A stretch of DNA of 64,000 bases from Thelonectria olida. Lineage: Eukaryota; Ascomycota; Sordariomycetes; Hypocreales; Nectriaceae. The notes beneath the pieces are model-generated. The model made no database searches. It saw nothing but the letters and a program-made list of their open reading frames with translations, and had not been told where the DNA came from. Location: contig JAGPYM010000001.1 of assembly GCA_020736575.1 (NCBI GenBank), positions 1,736,001 through 1,800,000 of the forward strand, in the 5' to 3' direction. This document shows positions 10,124 to 21,006 of the stretch, piece after piece. Position 1 is the stretch's first letter; every line of letters begins with the position of its first letter. A program made the translations under genes and the position numbers.

Positions 10124-13100
10124 TCAGTTGACCATCACGTTGCGGAACGAATCCGAGATTTCCTCTCGTGTGGGTGGCTCCAATCGATCAGCTATAACGC
10201 CAGCGGCTAGACGATCCTGCATCAGCTTCAGAAGCAGACCAGGAACAGAATCATCAGTTGCGCGAATGGTCAGCCGGATCATCTAGAAACACAAGAGGTC
10301 AGTACAATCAGTGCCAAGGCGTGCCTCTGCAATTATAACTCACCTGGGTCGTGTAGTTTGGCTCAAGTCTCATCAGACAGCCAAACTTGCCACCCTCGGA
10401 TGTGTGCAACACGCTCGCGCCAACGACATTCTTAGGGTTGGGGTCAACCATATCCAACACGCGCCACCTAAAGCCTTCGACAGTTCTAGTGACGAAGTTC
10501 TCGCTGATCTCGCGTTGGCCACCCTTGCCTGACACTCCGAAGACTCCCTGGGCTTCTCGAGGAGCACCTCCAATCTGCTTCCATCTCCTGAAAAAGTCTT
10601 CCGCACTCAACTCAGCTGGGTCCATAAACTTGTGGATGGTCACAGGAAGCTTCAGCGTCAGTGCCTGCAAAGCGCCCGCAAGGTAGCTGATTCGCACCGT
10701 GGGGCTCTTCTCAAAAACCTTCTTCGCTTCAAACATCACCACCTGCTGAGACTGTCCGCCTTGCATGATGGAGCTATCCGGGAGATTCTTAACGTCCCAC
10801 GTTAGGTTGTTCTTCTCGCTCTCGTCTAAGTCCAGTGTTGTCGTGAATGAGCCCATCGCAGCAGGAGTCTTGTTCTTAAAGTATGTGATCAAACAGGCCA
10901 TCTGGCCACGGTACTCCGAACGAACGCCAATCTGAAGTTGGCCGTCTTCATAAAGGACACCATCCGCCTTGACCAGCAGTCTATTGTAGCCATGCTCCCA
11001 TCCAGGAGACAGATGTGCGGCGCTCGCCAAGTTGGGCGCCTTCAACATCTTTGGTTCCGATGGGCCCGGAGCATTCATATCCAGACCAGCCAGGTCTGCG
11101 GCACCACCGTTGGTATGGCCGTTGGTGCCGTGGGCACCGCCGTTCGCGTTACCGTTTAGAGGAGCCGCAGCGCTAAACGTTCTCTTCAAAGGACCAGTCT
11201 TGGTCATGTTGAGTTCCGCAGCGTCCGTGTTAGCGTCCTTGCCGCCCACCACCCAGGTCCTTCGGTCGCTGGTATTGGCGTGCTTTTGATGAAGCCGAGA
11301 AAGGAGTGCAGACTGTCTTTCAGGGAATGGTGGCATCTCGTCGCAGAGGGTTCTCAAAAGGTCATCCGTAGGCATTCGCGCCAGTGTCAGATACTCGCAG
11401 GCTCTCTGCTGCAGTTCCGAGTCAAGATTGTGACTATGGAACTCGAACACATGCAGAAGCTGGGGCTTAATTTCCGGGAACAGATTGACGTATTTGATGA
11501 AGCAAGACAGGATCATCGCCCGAGTGCTCGAGGAGCACGCCGTCAGCTTCGACTGCAGGGCCATGAACTGTTCGATAGGACTGCACCGAGGTTGGTCGGC
11601 AATAAGATGGCCAAATTCACCCAAGATATATGCACCAATCTTAACCAAAGTCTCGTGGCAGTGATCTTGCTTGACGTATTGGAGAGCATTCTGGGCAGCG
11701 TATACCTGAAGCTCTTCGTTGTTTGTCACAATCTGGATCACACGTTGCCAAACCTCGTCGCTCACGTGGTCTCCAGCCATGGCAATGAGTCGAAGCGAAA
11801 TGTCGACGTACCACTGGACGTCAGTGGCGTACTTCTCCGTAAGAATGGCGATCTTAAGGACCATTTCTTCGCGGATGGCGAAATCGGCATTCTGAAGGTA
11901 GTGCAGTAGTTCCCCGACAATCACTTGGGCGTTGGAGGCATCACACATGCTATATAGCAGGTCAAGGCCCTTGCGGCGCACACTAATATCTCGATCTTTT
12001 AGAGAACCAAGAATGATGTCTTGGTGTTGCTTGATCGGGTCCAGGGTTTCGGCTCGGGCGGCAAGATGCGTCATGGCCTCCAAACCAAGGTATCTTACAT
12101 TAGTCTCCCGGCTCTGAATAAATCGACCGAGTCTAGTGGAGATCTGCTTCATTAGGCTGACTTCGGTATCCAGGTGGATGATGAGATTGATAGCCTCGAA
12201 GAGAACTGCATTCTGTGCATTGTTTTGTTGAACATTCTTGCTCGACTCCATGGCCAGATTCAGAATCTTCTGTAGTGACTCTCGGATCATGTCTCTGACG
12301 TGGGTGTCATCTGCTGGGGGAAGTACTGAAGCAGTCGGAGAAGCTTGACTTGAAGCCATGGGCAAGGCACCTTGTAGTAGAGGTAGTCAGTTGTATACTC
12401 TCCATCGATGAGAATCCGCTTCAATCGAGCAGCTGCTTTGGCGTATGCACCCTTGTATTGCTCCAGATTGTCCTGAGCCAAAGTCATGACGAGTGAAGTA
12501 ACTGAAAGCGCAACTCCTAGGTCCGAGTCATCCATCAAGTGGATGATGCGTTCCGCCCACTGAGGCGACACGATGTCAGGGTGCTTGCGATACAATCGAA
12601 GGAGGGTCAGAGCAGCCTTCTTCTTCACAAAGGATTTAGAGGTCCTATGCGGAGTCGGTTAGTATATCGGTGTGAGCAAGGGAAGAGATGCTAGCATACG
12701 GTGAAATCAAGAGCCTGTGAACCTCTCCACTAAGCGCCTCTCCCATCTCTCGACTTCCAACGTTCGCAATTGCATGAAGGGCAAGGCAATTGAAGAGTTC
12801 GTTGTGGTCAAGAAGATCCTTGCGAATGCTATTCACAACCAAGTGCAACAGTTCGTGCTTCTCGTGCAGGAAAAGGGTCATGGCGAGGTAGCCGATCTGC
12901 TTCTCTGAGTACTTGTTGGCAGAGATCAGATTGACGGCCTCGAGATGGCCAAAGTCGACATTCCATCCCAAAATATAAATGTACAAGAGCTTGCAGACGT
13001 ATTTCTTCTTGTGGTAGCCACTAAGGTTGCCGTCCTTGAACTTCTGTCTAATGTTGGCAAGCTCCTTGTTGATTCGCTTCTCTTCGAGCTCTCGAGCACG

Positions 13101-13196
13101 CGCATTTCGCAAATCGGCAATGAACTGTACGAGGCCGCGCATATTCGAGTTGCTGCTACTCGAGCGGCCAAGGAAGCCGCCGCCGGCAGACGACAT
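10124..13196 (-). CDS. AP-2 complex subunit alpha (alpha-adaptin), with an apparent 1-nt frameshift
   Basis: Exons are 13196-12700, 12644-10344 and 10282-10124, with introns of 55 nt (branch ACTAAC) and 61 nt (GTGAGT...TTCTAG). The N-terminus ([50 protein letters not shown]) and the trunk repeats identify alpha-adaptin, the large subunit of the AP-2 clathrin adaptor at the plasma membrane. The ear domain lies after a Gly/Asn-rich hinge (about residues 610-660). The intact reading would give about 985 aa, normal for the family. However, within exon 2 the frame changes at a run of five C on the coding strand (12316-12320): [16 protein letters not shown] is in one frame and [16 protein letters not shown] in the next, and one base is lacking. 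No intron fits there, because the conserved block spans it. It is either a homopolymer error or a real mutation. Confidence 0.9.
12645..12699 (-). other. intron 1 of the alpha-adaptin gene
   Basis: 55 nt, GTATGC donor, ATACTAACC branch site and CATAG acceptor. It joins LLISP to [18 protein letters not shown], a conserved adaptin helix. Confidence 0.85.
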
Positions 13197-14008
13197 GATG
13201 GGAGAAGTGTCGGGGCGGTAGCTGGGAGTTGTGTCTTGCAGTCGAAGTCCCCGCGCAGGTAATTTGCCAACGGCCCCTAATTAGACAGATCGTGTATCCG
13301 TACTATAAGAACGAAGGGGGGGTCCAGCAACCAGGAGCTTCGATGGGGAAAAGAGAAAAATAATGCCAATAGGTCTCCCGGTCAAGGTGTAAACGTTTAT
13401 CGCATAGATTGCATAGTCGGTACAAAATGTCCAGGCGGCTTAGAAAGCGGCGCACATGAGATTGCTGGTCAACTGGGCGATGGAGGGGCGAGGAGCCGGG
13501 AGGTGCGGGAGGCGCGGCCGTCGTGGGCTGACGAGAGACGTGCGTCGGCGTCGAGTGGTCGTGGACGGGAAGGGGAGGTGCAAAGATGCCGACGAGAAAG
13601 CTAGAAAGACGCGGGTAGACGCAGCGACCGCTTTGCAAAAGGCGAGTCTTGGTGTCGTGAGCAGACGTGAAGAGGCGGAGATGGGGGATTCAAGTGGACG
13701 GAGGTGTGCCCTTTCTCTGGCGTTGGCGCAGTCTGTTCTGTACGGGAGTACGTATTGGGCGTAGGCGCAAGCCCCTGGGCAACATCATGCCCAGCGTTGC
13801 AGCAGCAGCAGCGACTCACCTGCCTCCTGCCAATCGCTGCCATGCCCCCGACAACAGTTTTAATGTGGGGTCGAGCTGTGTGCGGTCCGTGCGTCTGAAA
13901 TTCATCCCACTGCTAGAGCTCGCATACCAACTCGTCATGACTTCTTCCATTACGTGCCGACATATCACTCCCGACATCTGTAGATCTGCTCTACAGACTC
14001 GGCGTGTC
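13197..14008. other. divergent intergenic region
   Basis: About 0.8 kb between the divergent alpha-adaptin and NDUFAF5 start codons. A CAG/GCA-rich patch lies near 13798-13812. No protein-coding gene is recognised. Confidence 0.5.
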
Positions 14009-15150
14009 ATGAAGACATGCGCGCGTGCCGTATCGACAATGCGCCCTAGCTTGCACCTTCTAAACCGGCCCGCTCCTCTCCGCCTCCCCGTCGTCTCTAG
14101 TCGTCGATTCTACGCCGTCCAAGCCGCCGGAGCTCCTCGCTTCCAAGTCTTCAATCGACGTACGAAATGGCTTCAGAAGGAGCGTAACGCGGCTAATCCC
14201 GAGGAGAGTCGCCAATCTGACTACCTCAAGGATGAGGTGGCAATGCGACTCTCTGAGCGACTGCTGGTAGAGCATCTTCCCACTTCACCCCACTACAAGT
14301 CGTCCATCTATTCTAACATGATTCCTAGGACATCAATCGCCACTTCCCTCGAGTCCTCGACCTCGGCGCGAATTCATGCAACATTGCACGAGCTCTCGTT
14401 CAGGAGAACCCAGATCCTGATCCCGCAATGCCCGTCTCAGCACCATTGTCCACTCGAATCTCCGAACTAGTGGCCGCTGAATCGTCCCAGTCCTTACTAT
14501 ACCGAGATGCGGATGAGGATTTCAACAAGAAACTCAATATCACCCGACAAGTCATCGATGATGAAGAGACGATTCCCTTTGAACCTGGTTCTTTCGACCT
14601 GGTCATGAGTTCTCTGAGCTTGCATTGGATCAACGATCTGCCTGGCATGTTGTCCCAAATCAACCATGTTCTCAAGCCCGATTCCCCCTTCATTGGCGCC
14701 ATGCTTGGTGGTGATACATTGTTCGAGTTGCGGACATCATTGCAGCTTGCTGAGCAGGAGAGGCGTGGTGGCATGTCCCCGCATGTGTCTCCATTGGCAG
14801 ATGTGCGAGATGTTGGGGGCCTCCTCCAAAAAGCCGGTTTCAAAATGCTCACCGTGGATGTTGATGATATCATTGTTGACTATCCAGACATGTTTGCCTT
14901 GATGCAGGATCTTCAGGCCATGGGCGAGGGAAATGCCATTCTTGGCAGAGAAATGGGTGCCATTCGACGAGATGTGCTTCTCGCGGGAGACGCTATATAC
15001 CGGGAGCTCCACGGCAACGACGACGGTAGCATCCCCGCCACGTTTAGAATTATATACATGATAGGGTGGCATGAAAGCGAGAACCAGCCGGAACCACTGC
15101 CCAGAGGAAGCGGGGAGGTCAACTTGAAGGACATCTTGGAGAAAAAGTGA
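14009..15150 (+). CDS. NDUFAF5-like methyltransferase-fold complex I assembly factor, mitochondrial
   Basis: Two exons (14009-14266 and 14329-15150) encode 359 aa; the 62-nt intron has a TTCTAAC branch site and a CCTAG acceptor. The first ~45 residues are rich in Arg, Ser and Pro and lack acidic residues (RPSLHLLNRPAPLRLPVVSSRRFYA), a typical mitochondrial presequence. QVFNRRTKWLQKERNA and the SAM-fold motif RVLDLGANSCNIAR follow, then SSLSLHWINDLPGML, FIGAMLGGDTLFELR, SPLADVRDVGGLLQKAGF and ATFRIIYMIGW, all characteristic of NDUFAF5. The human protein hydroxylates an arginine of NDUFS7 early in complex I assembly; the same role in the matrix is inferred. An alternative start at Met11 would shorten the presequence only slightly. 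Confidence 0.93.
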
Positions 15151-15433
15151 TCTGTTCGGATCCCTCGGATGCACAATCTTGTATCATCAGTGTAGAAACC
15201 AAGAGCTGTTTGGAATACTGCCCATCGGGTAACGAAATACTACCAGACATGTCAGCACGTGCAAGCTGGCCGAGCACCTTCGTTGGCGATTGAGTTTCCA
15301 TCCAGTACCTAGTGACAACCCGATTTCATGATGGATGTGTGAAGAGCAACTAATGTGTATTTTGTGCTAGTCAGAGATTCGTCAAGTCTATGCGCTTTAC
15401 TTCGACTCGATACAAGCAAGTCCAGTTCAACCT
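15151..15433. other. convergent intergenic region
   Basis: 283 bp between convergent stop codons. A CACGTG hexamer occurs near 15257, in a position where promoter function is unlikely. Nothing else is seen. Confidence 0.5.
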
Positions 15434-16150
15434 TTACACTCTGCGCCAGTCCGTCATGGTGCGTCCGATGCAGCCCAGCCCAGCAACCTCAACAACCTTT
15501 TCGTGCCAGCTCAGCAGCACACTCATCGCGGCCGTGGCAGGTTCGTTTGCGCCACCAGGTCGTCCTCCTATTTGACTGAACCCCTGAGACTCCTTGGTCA
15601 CCGATCTCGTGGAGCTTCCACCAGCGGCCATTCCCTTGTAGCTGCGGCACATTCGTTAGAAAATGGTCAAGTAATTGGAATGTTAGAGCATACATGTACT
15701 TCATCAACACGTCCAAGCACTCGTTGCCGCCCTCGGTTCCGTAGATACTCTTCAGCAGGGGGCTCATGTCGCTCGCCTTGATTGATTGAAGGACTTCGAT
15801 GATGGTCTGGAGGTGGGCATCCTATTTGTCTCCGCGTCAACCGGCTGTGTCCATTGACCTGATGCCAGTTCTTCGCATGATGCGGCTGTACACACCTTGG
15901 CAGCATCGTCGCCGTTATAAACGGGTGTCTCCAGGGACCCTCTCAGTGCGCCCTCGGGATCGCCTCCTCGCAAGAGCTGTCGCACTTGGCCATTGAGCTG
16001 TCGCACTTCGGCTTCGCTAATCTCGGGCTGTGGGGGGTGGAGAGTCGAGGTGTCGAAGTTGAGACTGGAGTCCTCGGTCAAGGCATCAATGTTGATTGTT
16101 CGCCAAGCGTCGCCCAGCGTGGCGCTGGTGTGCTGTTGAATGATTGACAT
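15434..16150 (-). CDS. Arp2/3 complex subunit 5 (ARPC5, p16-Arc)
   Basis: Exons 16150-15896, 15821-15694 and 15641-15434 encode about 196 aa. The introns are 75 nt (GTGTGT...ATAG) and 52 nt (GTATGC donor, TTCTAAC branch, GCAG acceptor). Recognition blocks are WRTINIDALTEDSSLNFD, QVRQLLRGGDPEGALRGSLE, PVYNGDDAAKDAHLQTIIEVLQSIK, YGTEGGNECLDVLMKYIYKGMA and the terminal SVLLSWHEKVVEVAGLGCIGRTMTDWRRV. ARPC5 is the smallest subunit of the actin-branching Arp2/3 complex and holds ARPC1 to it; it acts at cortical actin patches. I chose Met at 16150 (MSIIQQHTSATLGDAW) because the frame upstream has no ATG. An acceptor-like CACAG at about 16217 leaves open a short extra 5' exon. Confidence 0.9.
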
Positions 16151-16446
16151 GGCGAAATCGAGGGGCTCGGGACAGGTGTTTGGTGCGTTATCGGATGTGA
16201 TGCTCAAGGAACTGTGAGGTCAGTAGGTAAGGAGCTTGATAGATGTCGGAGAGTCGATGCAGCTGCGTCAGCGAGCAGATGGTGGGGGAATGAGGCTGAA
16301 CAGGTGGCACAGTTCCTGTGGGGCTAGGAGCTCTCTCGATGCGGAAAGCCTTTGGGGTCAGTTAGTGCAGTACGATCACGTCGATCTACATGATGTCTAA
16401 ATTCCATGCATCAGTAGCTGCCTACGGGTGACATTTTGGGTTCAGG

Positions 16447-16461
16447 CCCTAATTTTTAGGG
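16447..16461. repeat. inverted CCCTAA / TTAGGG pair
   Basis: A telomere-type hexamer and its reverse complement flank a 3-nt TTT spacer. It is a single copy, not a telomeric array, so it may be chance. Confidence 0.5.
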
Positions 16462-16516
16462 GGTCAACGCGCCGGTCCCCCAGTATTCGTCTAACAGTAC
16501 AACGTCCGGGAAAGTC

Positions 16517-16535
16517 ACCTAACCTATAGTTAGGT
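16517..16535. repeat. 7-bp inverted repeat
   Basis: ACCTAAC, a 5-nt CTATA spacer, then GTTAGGT. It could be a dyad for a dimeric regulator upstream of ARPC5 or chance; no second copy was noticed. Confidence 0.4.
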
Positions 16536-17697
16536 TCCTTACCAATCGTAGAGATGTTGAACTTGGAGATATTCTTAAGTGCACTCGTGAGCCGGATTCT
16601 AAGCTGAAGTGTATGGTTTTCCTCTGCAGATTCCTTTGTACTCATTGGGTCTAGTCATCGTACATTTTTTATTTCCAGTCACTGACGCGTTCTATGTCTG
16701 ATGGACCTGATGCAGGTTTCAGCCGTCTCGTAACCTGCGTCATGGTTATCTGTCGCGACTCAGATCTGTTAGAACACGGACAGGAAGGAGCCTCACATTG
16801 GCAGGTGGATAGAGTATACGCCACGCAGCACGTAATACTAAGGTAGATAGGCAGTCGGAGATTTTCTGAAGGACTTCATACGTCGACTGCTCGTGGCCGG
16901 TCCTGGCAGCCAAACAATGCAAATGTGCTCCGCCGCAGCAGTGTCGTGTGACTTACCCTGGATGGCAGGGCAGGAACGAACTCGAATTCGGTTTCCGAAT
17001 ACAGCAACTACACCGCAGCTTCCTATCGAGCCAGCCAACCTCTTGCCTCTACCACTATCGTAGACCGACAAGGACAAATGGCACGACTCCCTCGAGACAC
17101 ACACAACTTCGAATTTCGCCTTTTTCAAACCTCGTCACCGGCTGTGTCGCCTCGCGTTCCAGCCCCATATTTCCGCGTCCTTGTCGCATACAGTATTCGG
17201 TACGGGCCACTCTGACGGTTGGGTCGCACTTACACGCAGCAGTTCTCCCGGATTCATGACCGCATTTGTCTCTATTTGCGGGGATGGGACTTAGCTACGG
17301 CTACGAGACGGTTGAAGGGAGACTTTGTGTCACAGTGCTTCCCCAGAGAACGGAATGTCCACTTCGGCTCAGACATTGAACGATCACAAAGTCGCAAGGG
17401 TCTCGTGGGACGAGTCAGTCCCTTTCCATTCCAATGAGGCCTCATCTAGGATCCAAAACCCGATCTAACTACTTGGTACCAAGCGAAATCGAGAACAACT
17501 GTACGACGGGCAGCTAACTCAAAGCAGACCAGTCATAATCAACAACTATCAATGATACTATTGGGCTCTAAAGGTCAGGCCTCCAGATCATCGATATCGA
17601 TCATTCCGGGATGACGGCGCGGGCGGCGATTGAGCTCATAGCTCCATTGACCTGACTCGACCCATCACCGGGAGCTCAATCCGGCTCGAACGATGGA

Positions 17698-17749
17698 TGG
17701 GCTTCTGGATAGAACAGCTGACACTGCAGATCGTCCTTCCAGAAGCCCA
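17698..17749. repeat. hairpin with 12-bp perfect arms
   Basis: TGGGCTTCTGGA at 17698-17709 and its exact reverse complement at 17738-17749 enclose a 28-nt loop. A second inverted pair, GATTGAGCTC and GAGCTCAATC, lies just to the left (about 17628-17680). Both lie outside any recognised gene. They could be the remains of a small inverted-repeat element or part of a structured RNA. Confidence 0.6.
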
Positions 17750-17807
17750 GTTGCTTAATTAGCAGGCCAGGTCTTGTCTCCACAGTTGGCCCAAGAACCG
17801 GGGGACA

Positions 17808-18358
17808 TTAAGGACGAAAATTTTTAAAATTACCAAGCGAGTTGGACACGGATGCCCTGCAAAACGGAAGCAGTTCCCCGGTGCCACGAGGCCCGTCCCA
17901 ACCACCCACCATACTCTCATTATGTTCAAACGGACGCCCTGGGGGGCTGACAGCTCGGCGACTCTCTGGGGGTTGCGAGACAAAGTTGAATGAAGATTGA
18001 CGAGCAAGTGTGCGACTGTGTTCCCGGTTCGCTTTTGCCATTTCCAGAGATGCGACTGTACCTACGCTTTCCAAACTACCATCGTCATGAAGAGAAGAAT
18101 CGATTTCTTCCACATCGACAACCGCCCGAGCTTACTGGGACGTTTCTCATCAATGGGGTCGACACCCACACGATCGTTAGGTCTCTGATCGCGATCTGGA
18201 GTTGGAGCCTTCGAGGAGGCTTCTGGAAGGTGGTGATAGGGGAAGAGCCCCAGCCGAACCTTTGCATTGGGAACTAGCTCCAGTTCATCTGCGCCTCGAA
18301 TCCGATAGGTGGATTTTGGCGACGGCCCACCAGTTGCGATGCCAAGAAGGGTCCTCAT
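17808..18358 (-). pseudogene. possible broken coding remnant, unknown family
   Basis: On the minus strand, two adjacent open segments have protein-like composition but lie in different frames. The upstream one includes STYRIRGADELELVPNAKV and LGLFPYHHLPEASS. The downstream one includes VVDVEEIDSSLHDDGS, TVASLEMAKANREHSRTLA and VSPPGRPFEHNES. They switch frame near 18130, where no good intron fits. The hydrophilic, Ser/Asp-rich composition resembles real fungal low-complexity proteins more than random translation. I do not recognise a family, and no longer conserved domain extends either side. It could equally be chance open frame in a gene-poor stretch. Confidence 0.25.
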
Positions 18359-18359
18359 C

Positions 18360-20940
18360 TCATCAGGTCATCGGCTTTCTCCAACTGACACGAGTTGCTG
18401 TTCCAGAGATGCGATATATGAGGCTCCTCTAAGGTGGCTCCCGTCGACTGGAAGGACATGAAGGTAGGTAGGTAACCCTATCACCCCAAGCATTGAAGAC
18501 CGATCCTAAACATAGATTATTGAAGCTTCAATTTGTTCGTGGAAATGTTTGAGATGACGAGGCCTGTGGTCACAGCACCTGGTGATTGCCCGAAGCTAAT
18601 TGAGCCCGTCAATTGCCACCCCAAGAGGGCTTCCACGAAACGCCTTCCCGGAACGTGCTCCGGAGCAAGGGTTCACGGAGCTATGGGCTTCTGGATCTCA
18701 TTGCGAGCGCCCCAACCAAAAGATGGTGATCCTTGCCGAAGGCTGGGAAGTTGGTGCAGGACCCGTGCCAAAGTCCCCACTGGACGGACGACTGCAACAC
18801 TGGAATATCCTTGTTTGGCAGGAATATCAAACATCACCAGAATGTGCCCGACCACGCGGTCACACATGGAGGGTGGAGGCCTGCTGATCTTGGCAGGGCA
18901 GTGGCACTGGGACGATTGACGCGGTCACATGATGAACCAAACACGCAATTCGAACCGATTGAGGGACACCAGCCGTTACGACCAATAAAGGAAGGTTCTT
19001 CCAGGCTGAGAAAACCAGCCAAAAGCTATGAAAGGCTGAGGAAGCCACCTTGAGCTAGTCTATGAACGGGCTCTGGTGGTAGCCTCTCAAGCTCTGTCCC
19101 CTGTTTCAAGAACTGAGGGTGGCTCAGAAAATTGGCTAATGCAGGAACGCCGCCGGTACGAGCTTTGATGAGGTCCAACGCAAAGCCGCCACACGTGTGG
19201 AAGCCCGCGCTAAAGCAATACCTCCACAGTCACCCCTGAAGGGTGGAGAGAACGGGAGTTGGTGGCGGTTCCTCTCGACCATCAACGGGATGAGGGCTGC
19301 CACAAATTACTGTGCCTGGGTTCGAAACATAGACGAAGACAGCACCCGCCAGGTACGTAACTGGCCTTCATGGGTCAGGGACAGCGGTTTGGGGTAGATC
19401 CTTGTATCGGATGCGTCCCGCCGCGGGTACAGTGTGTACACGGATCCGACATTCAGTCTACACAGTACAATGTATCGTCATGGTTGAGGGCCTTCTGGAA
19501 GGCTTCTGCAGCCCCATCGGCCCACAACGATTCTCACCGAACGAACGCCCATGACAGACCGAGACGCAGGGTTTACATGGCATGGTTGACGTTTGGCTGA
19601 AGCATGTAGTGTTGGAAATGGAGCACCTAGGCTCTAGAAGATGTTGACAAACAGTCCCAACACTGCCATCACAGGTACCTAATCACGGATCCATACTGAT
19701 TCATTGCGGGCGACGCAAACCTTCAACCCAATGTGTAGAAGGTATTGAGATCGGACTCGGTTTGCCGGCGATACAGCACAATGCCAAGAAGCATTCTCTG
19801 CCATGTACGAACCTTGATTGCAACGATTGAAGAGCCGCAATTGACTGCGGACGGTGGTGGGGTCGTGTGGTGATGCGTTAGGTAATCCCATGTATACGAC
19901 CAACTGCGAGATGAACTATCATGCCATAGGCGAGGCTGGCAAGGGCCCATGGTAAGGTTTGGATTTGCCTCTCACTATGATGGAAGGGGATGGCTGCTGC
20001 TGAACGGCTCTACCGTCAAAGGGACATGGACACTATCCTTGGAGACCCATGGCAAGGATCATGCTCATATGGGGCGAGTCGGGATGAACCATCTTGCTCA
20101 AGGGCAGACAAACCAGCGAAATGTCGGGTCAACAAGCAGCAGATGCAGGCGAAACTCACCAAGAGTGTCCTGATTTGGGTTGTGTGGTGGCTGCACCAAA
20201 GTCTTCTCCCGAGGTGCTCGCCAGCGAGATAACCATTGAACAGGTACCCGTGCGACAAGGAGAAATGGATCGTTATTATCTGCCGTACGACTGGCTGATA
20301 GGGTCTATGGATTGCCAAACCGATGTCACGAGACATATCAGTTATTGGCTGGCAGGATTGAAACTACAACTACCGTCCTAAATCTCATCACGGAGAAGCA
20401 TTTACCGGGAGATGTATGCATCGAGCTACAAAACCCCGCCAAGATTGTCCAATACGAAAAGGGCAATGAATTGTACGCCCTCGATTATCTCCTGGTTGAC
20501 GTCGCTAAGGCGACGATCGTGGATGCGAGGTTGTCGGTTGACGAACAAGTTGCAGCTGACCGCGATACCTTCCAACTCTGTCATTCAAGACGGATTGTTC
20601 TCCCGTAATACAAGCGTCTATACGTGGCTCGGATGGCACTAGTAGCGAGATGCTATCTAAGAATAACCTGAGGCTGTGGCCAGCTTGACAAATGGAATCG
20701 GATCCTCCGAGCTAGGGCAAGAGTTGCGAAAGCAAACGAAACCAGCTATTCCCCGGAGACGGGGAAAAACGTGGCTCAACCGTACACGACGTTGCGCAAA
20801 CCAGGAACAACCTGGGACGGACGGAATTGGACTGGTTGCACGCACGGCGGTTGCAACAGACGAATAATGACGGGAAGGCTGAGGACGGGATCTTGTTGGC
20901 TGTTGAGATACGGGGAAGTAAGCCCGTGCCGGCGTAGGTG
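18360..20940. other. gene-poor stretch, nothing recognised
   Basis: About 2.6 kb without a recognisable gene on either strand. Open frames of up to about 130 codons occur in several frames at once, without conserved motifs, and base composition is ordinary (about 50% GC), so it is not an extreme RIP-type AT island. Confidence 0.45.
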
Positions 20941-20966
20941 TCATTGGTTGGACATGGGCCCCCCTT

Positions 20967-20971
20967 CCCCC

Positions 20972-21002
<31 letters not shown>

Positions 21003-21006
21003 AAAA
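20967..21006. repeat. homopolymer tract C26 followed by A14
   Basis: A run of 26 C directly followed by 14 A on the plus strand. It is the longest homopolymer in the window. The complementary G run could form quadruplex DNA. Exact lengths are likely to be uncertain in any assembly. Confidence 0.9.

Larger units (their letters stand above)
16151..17620. other. start of the 14.7-kb gene-poor region
   Basis: No conserved coding sequence is recognised on either strand; short open frames overlap at random. Two small inverted repeats occur: a CCCTAA/TTAGGG pair (16447-16461) and an ACCTAAC/GTTAGGT pair (16517-16535). The part next to 16151 should contain the promoter of the ARPC5 gene. Confidence 0.5.

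Noticed and set aside
3485..13196. A secondary-metabolite cluster around the CmcJ/NvfI-like gene
   Set aside because: The neighbours are housekeeping genes; there is no polyketide, peptide or terpene synthase, transporter or pathway regulator in the window.
16150..16207. An N-terminal extension of ARPC5 upstream of Met 16150
   Set aside because: The extended frame has no ATG before it; an upstream exon is possible but unsupported.
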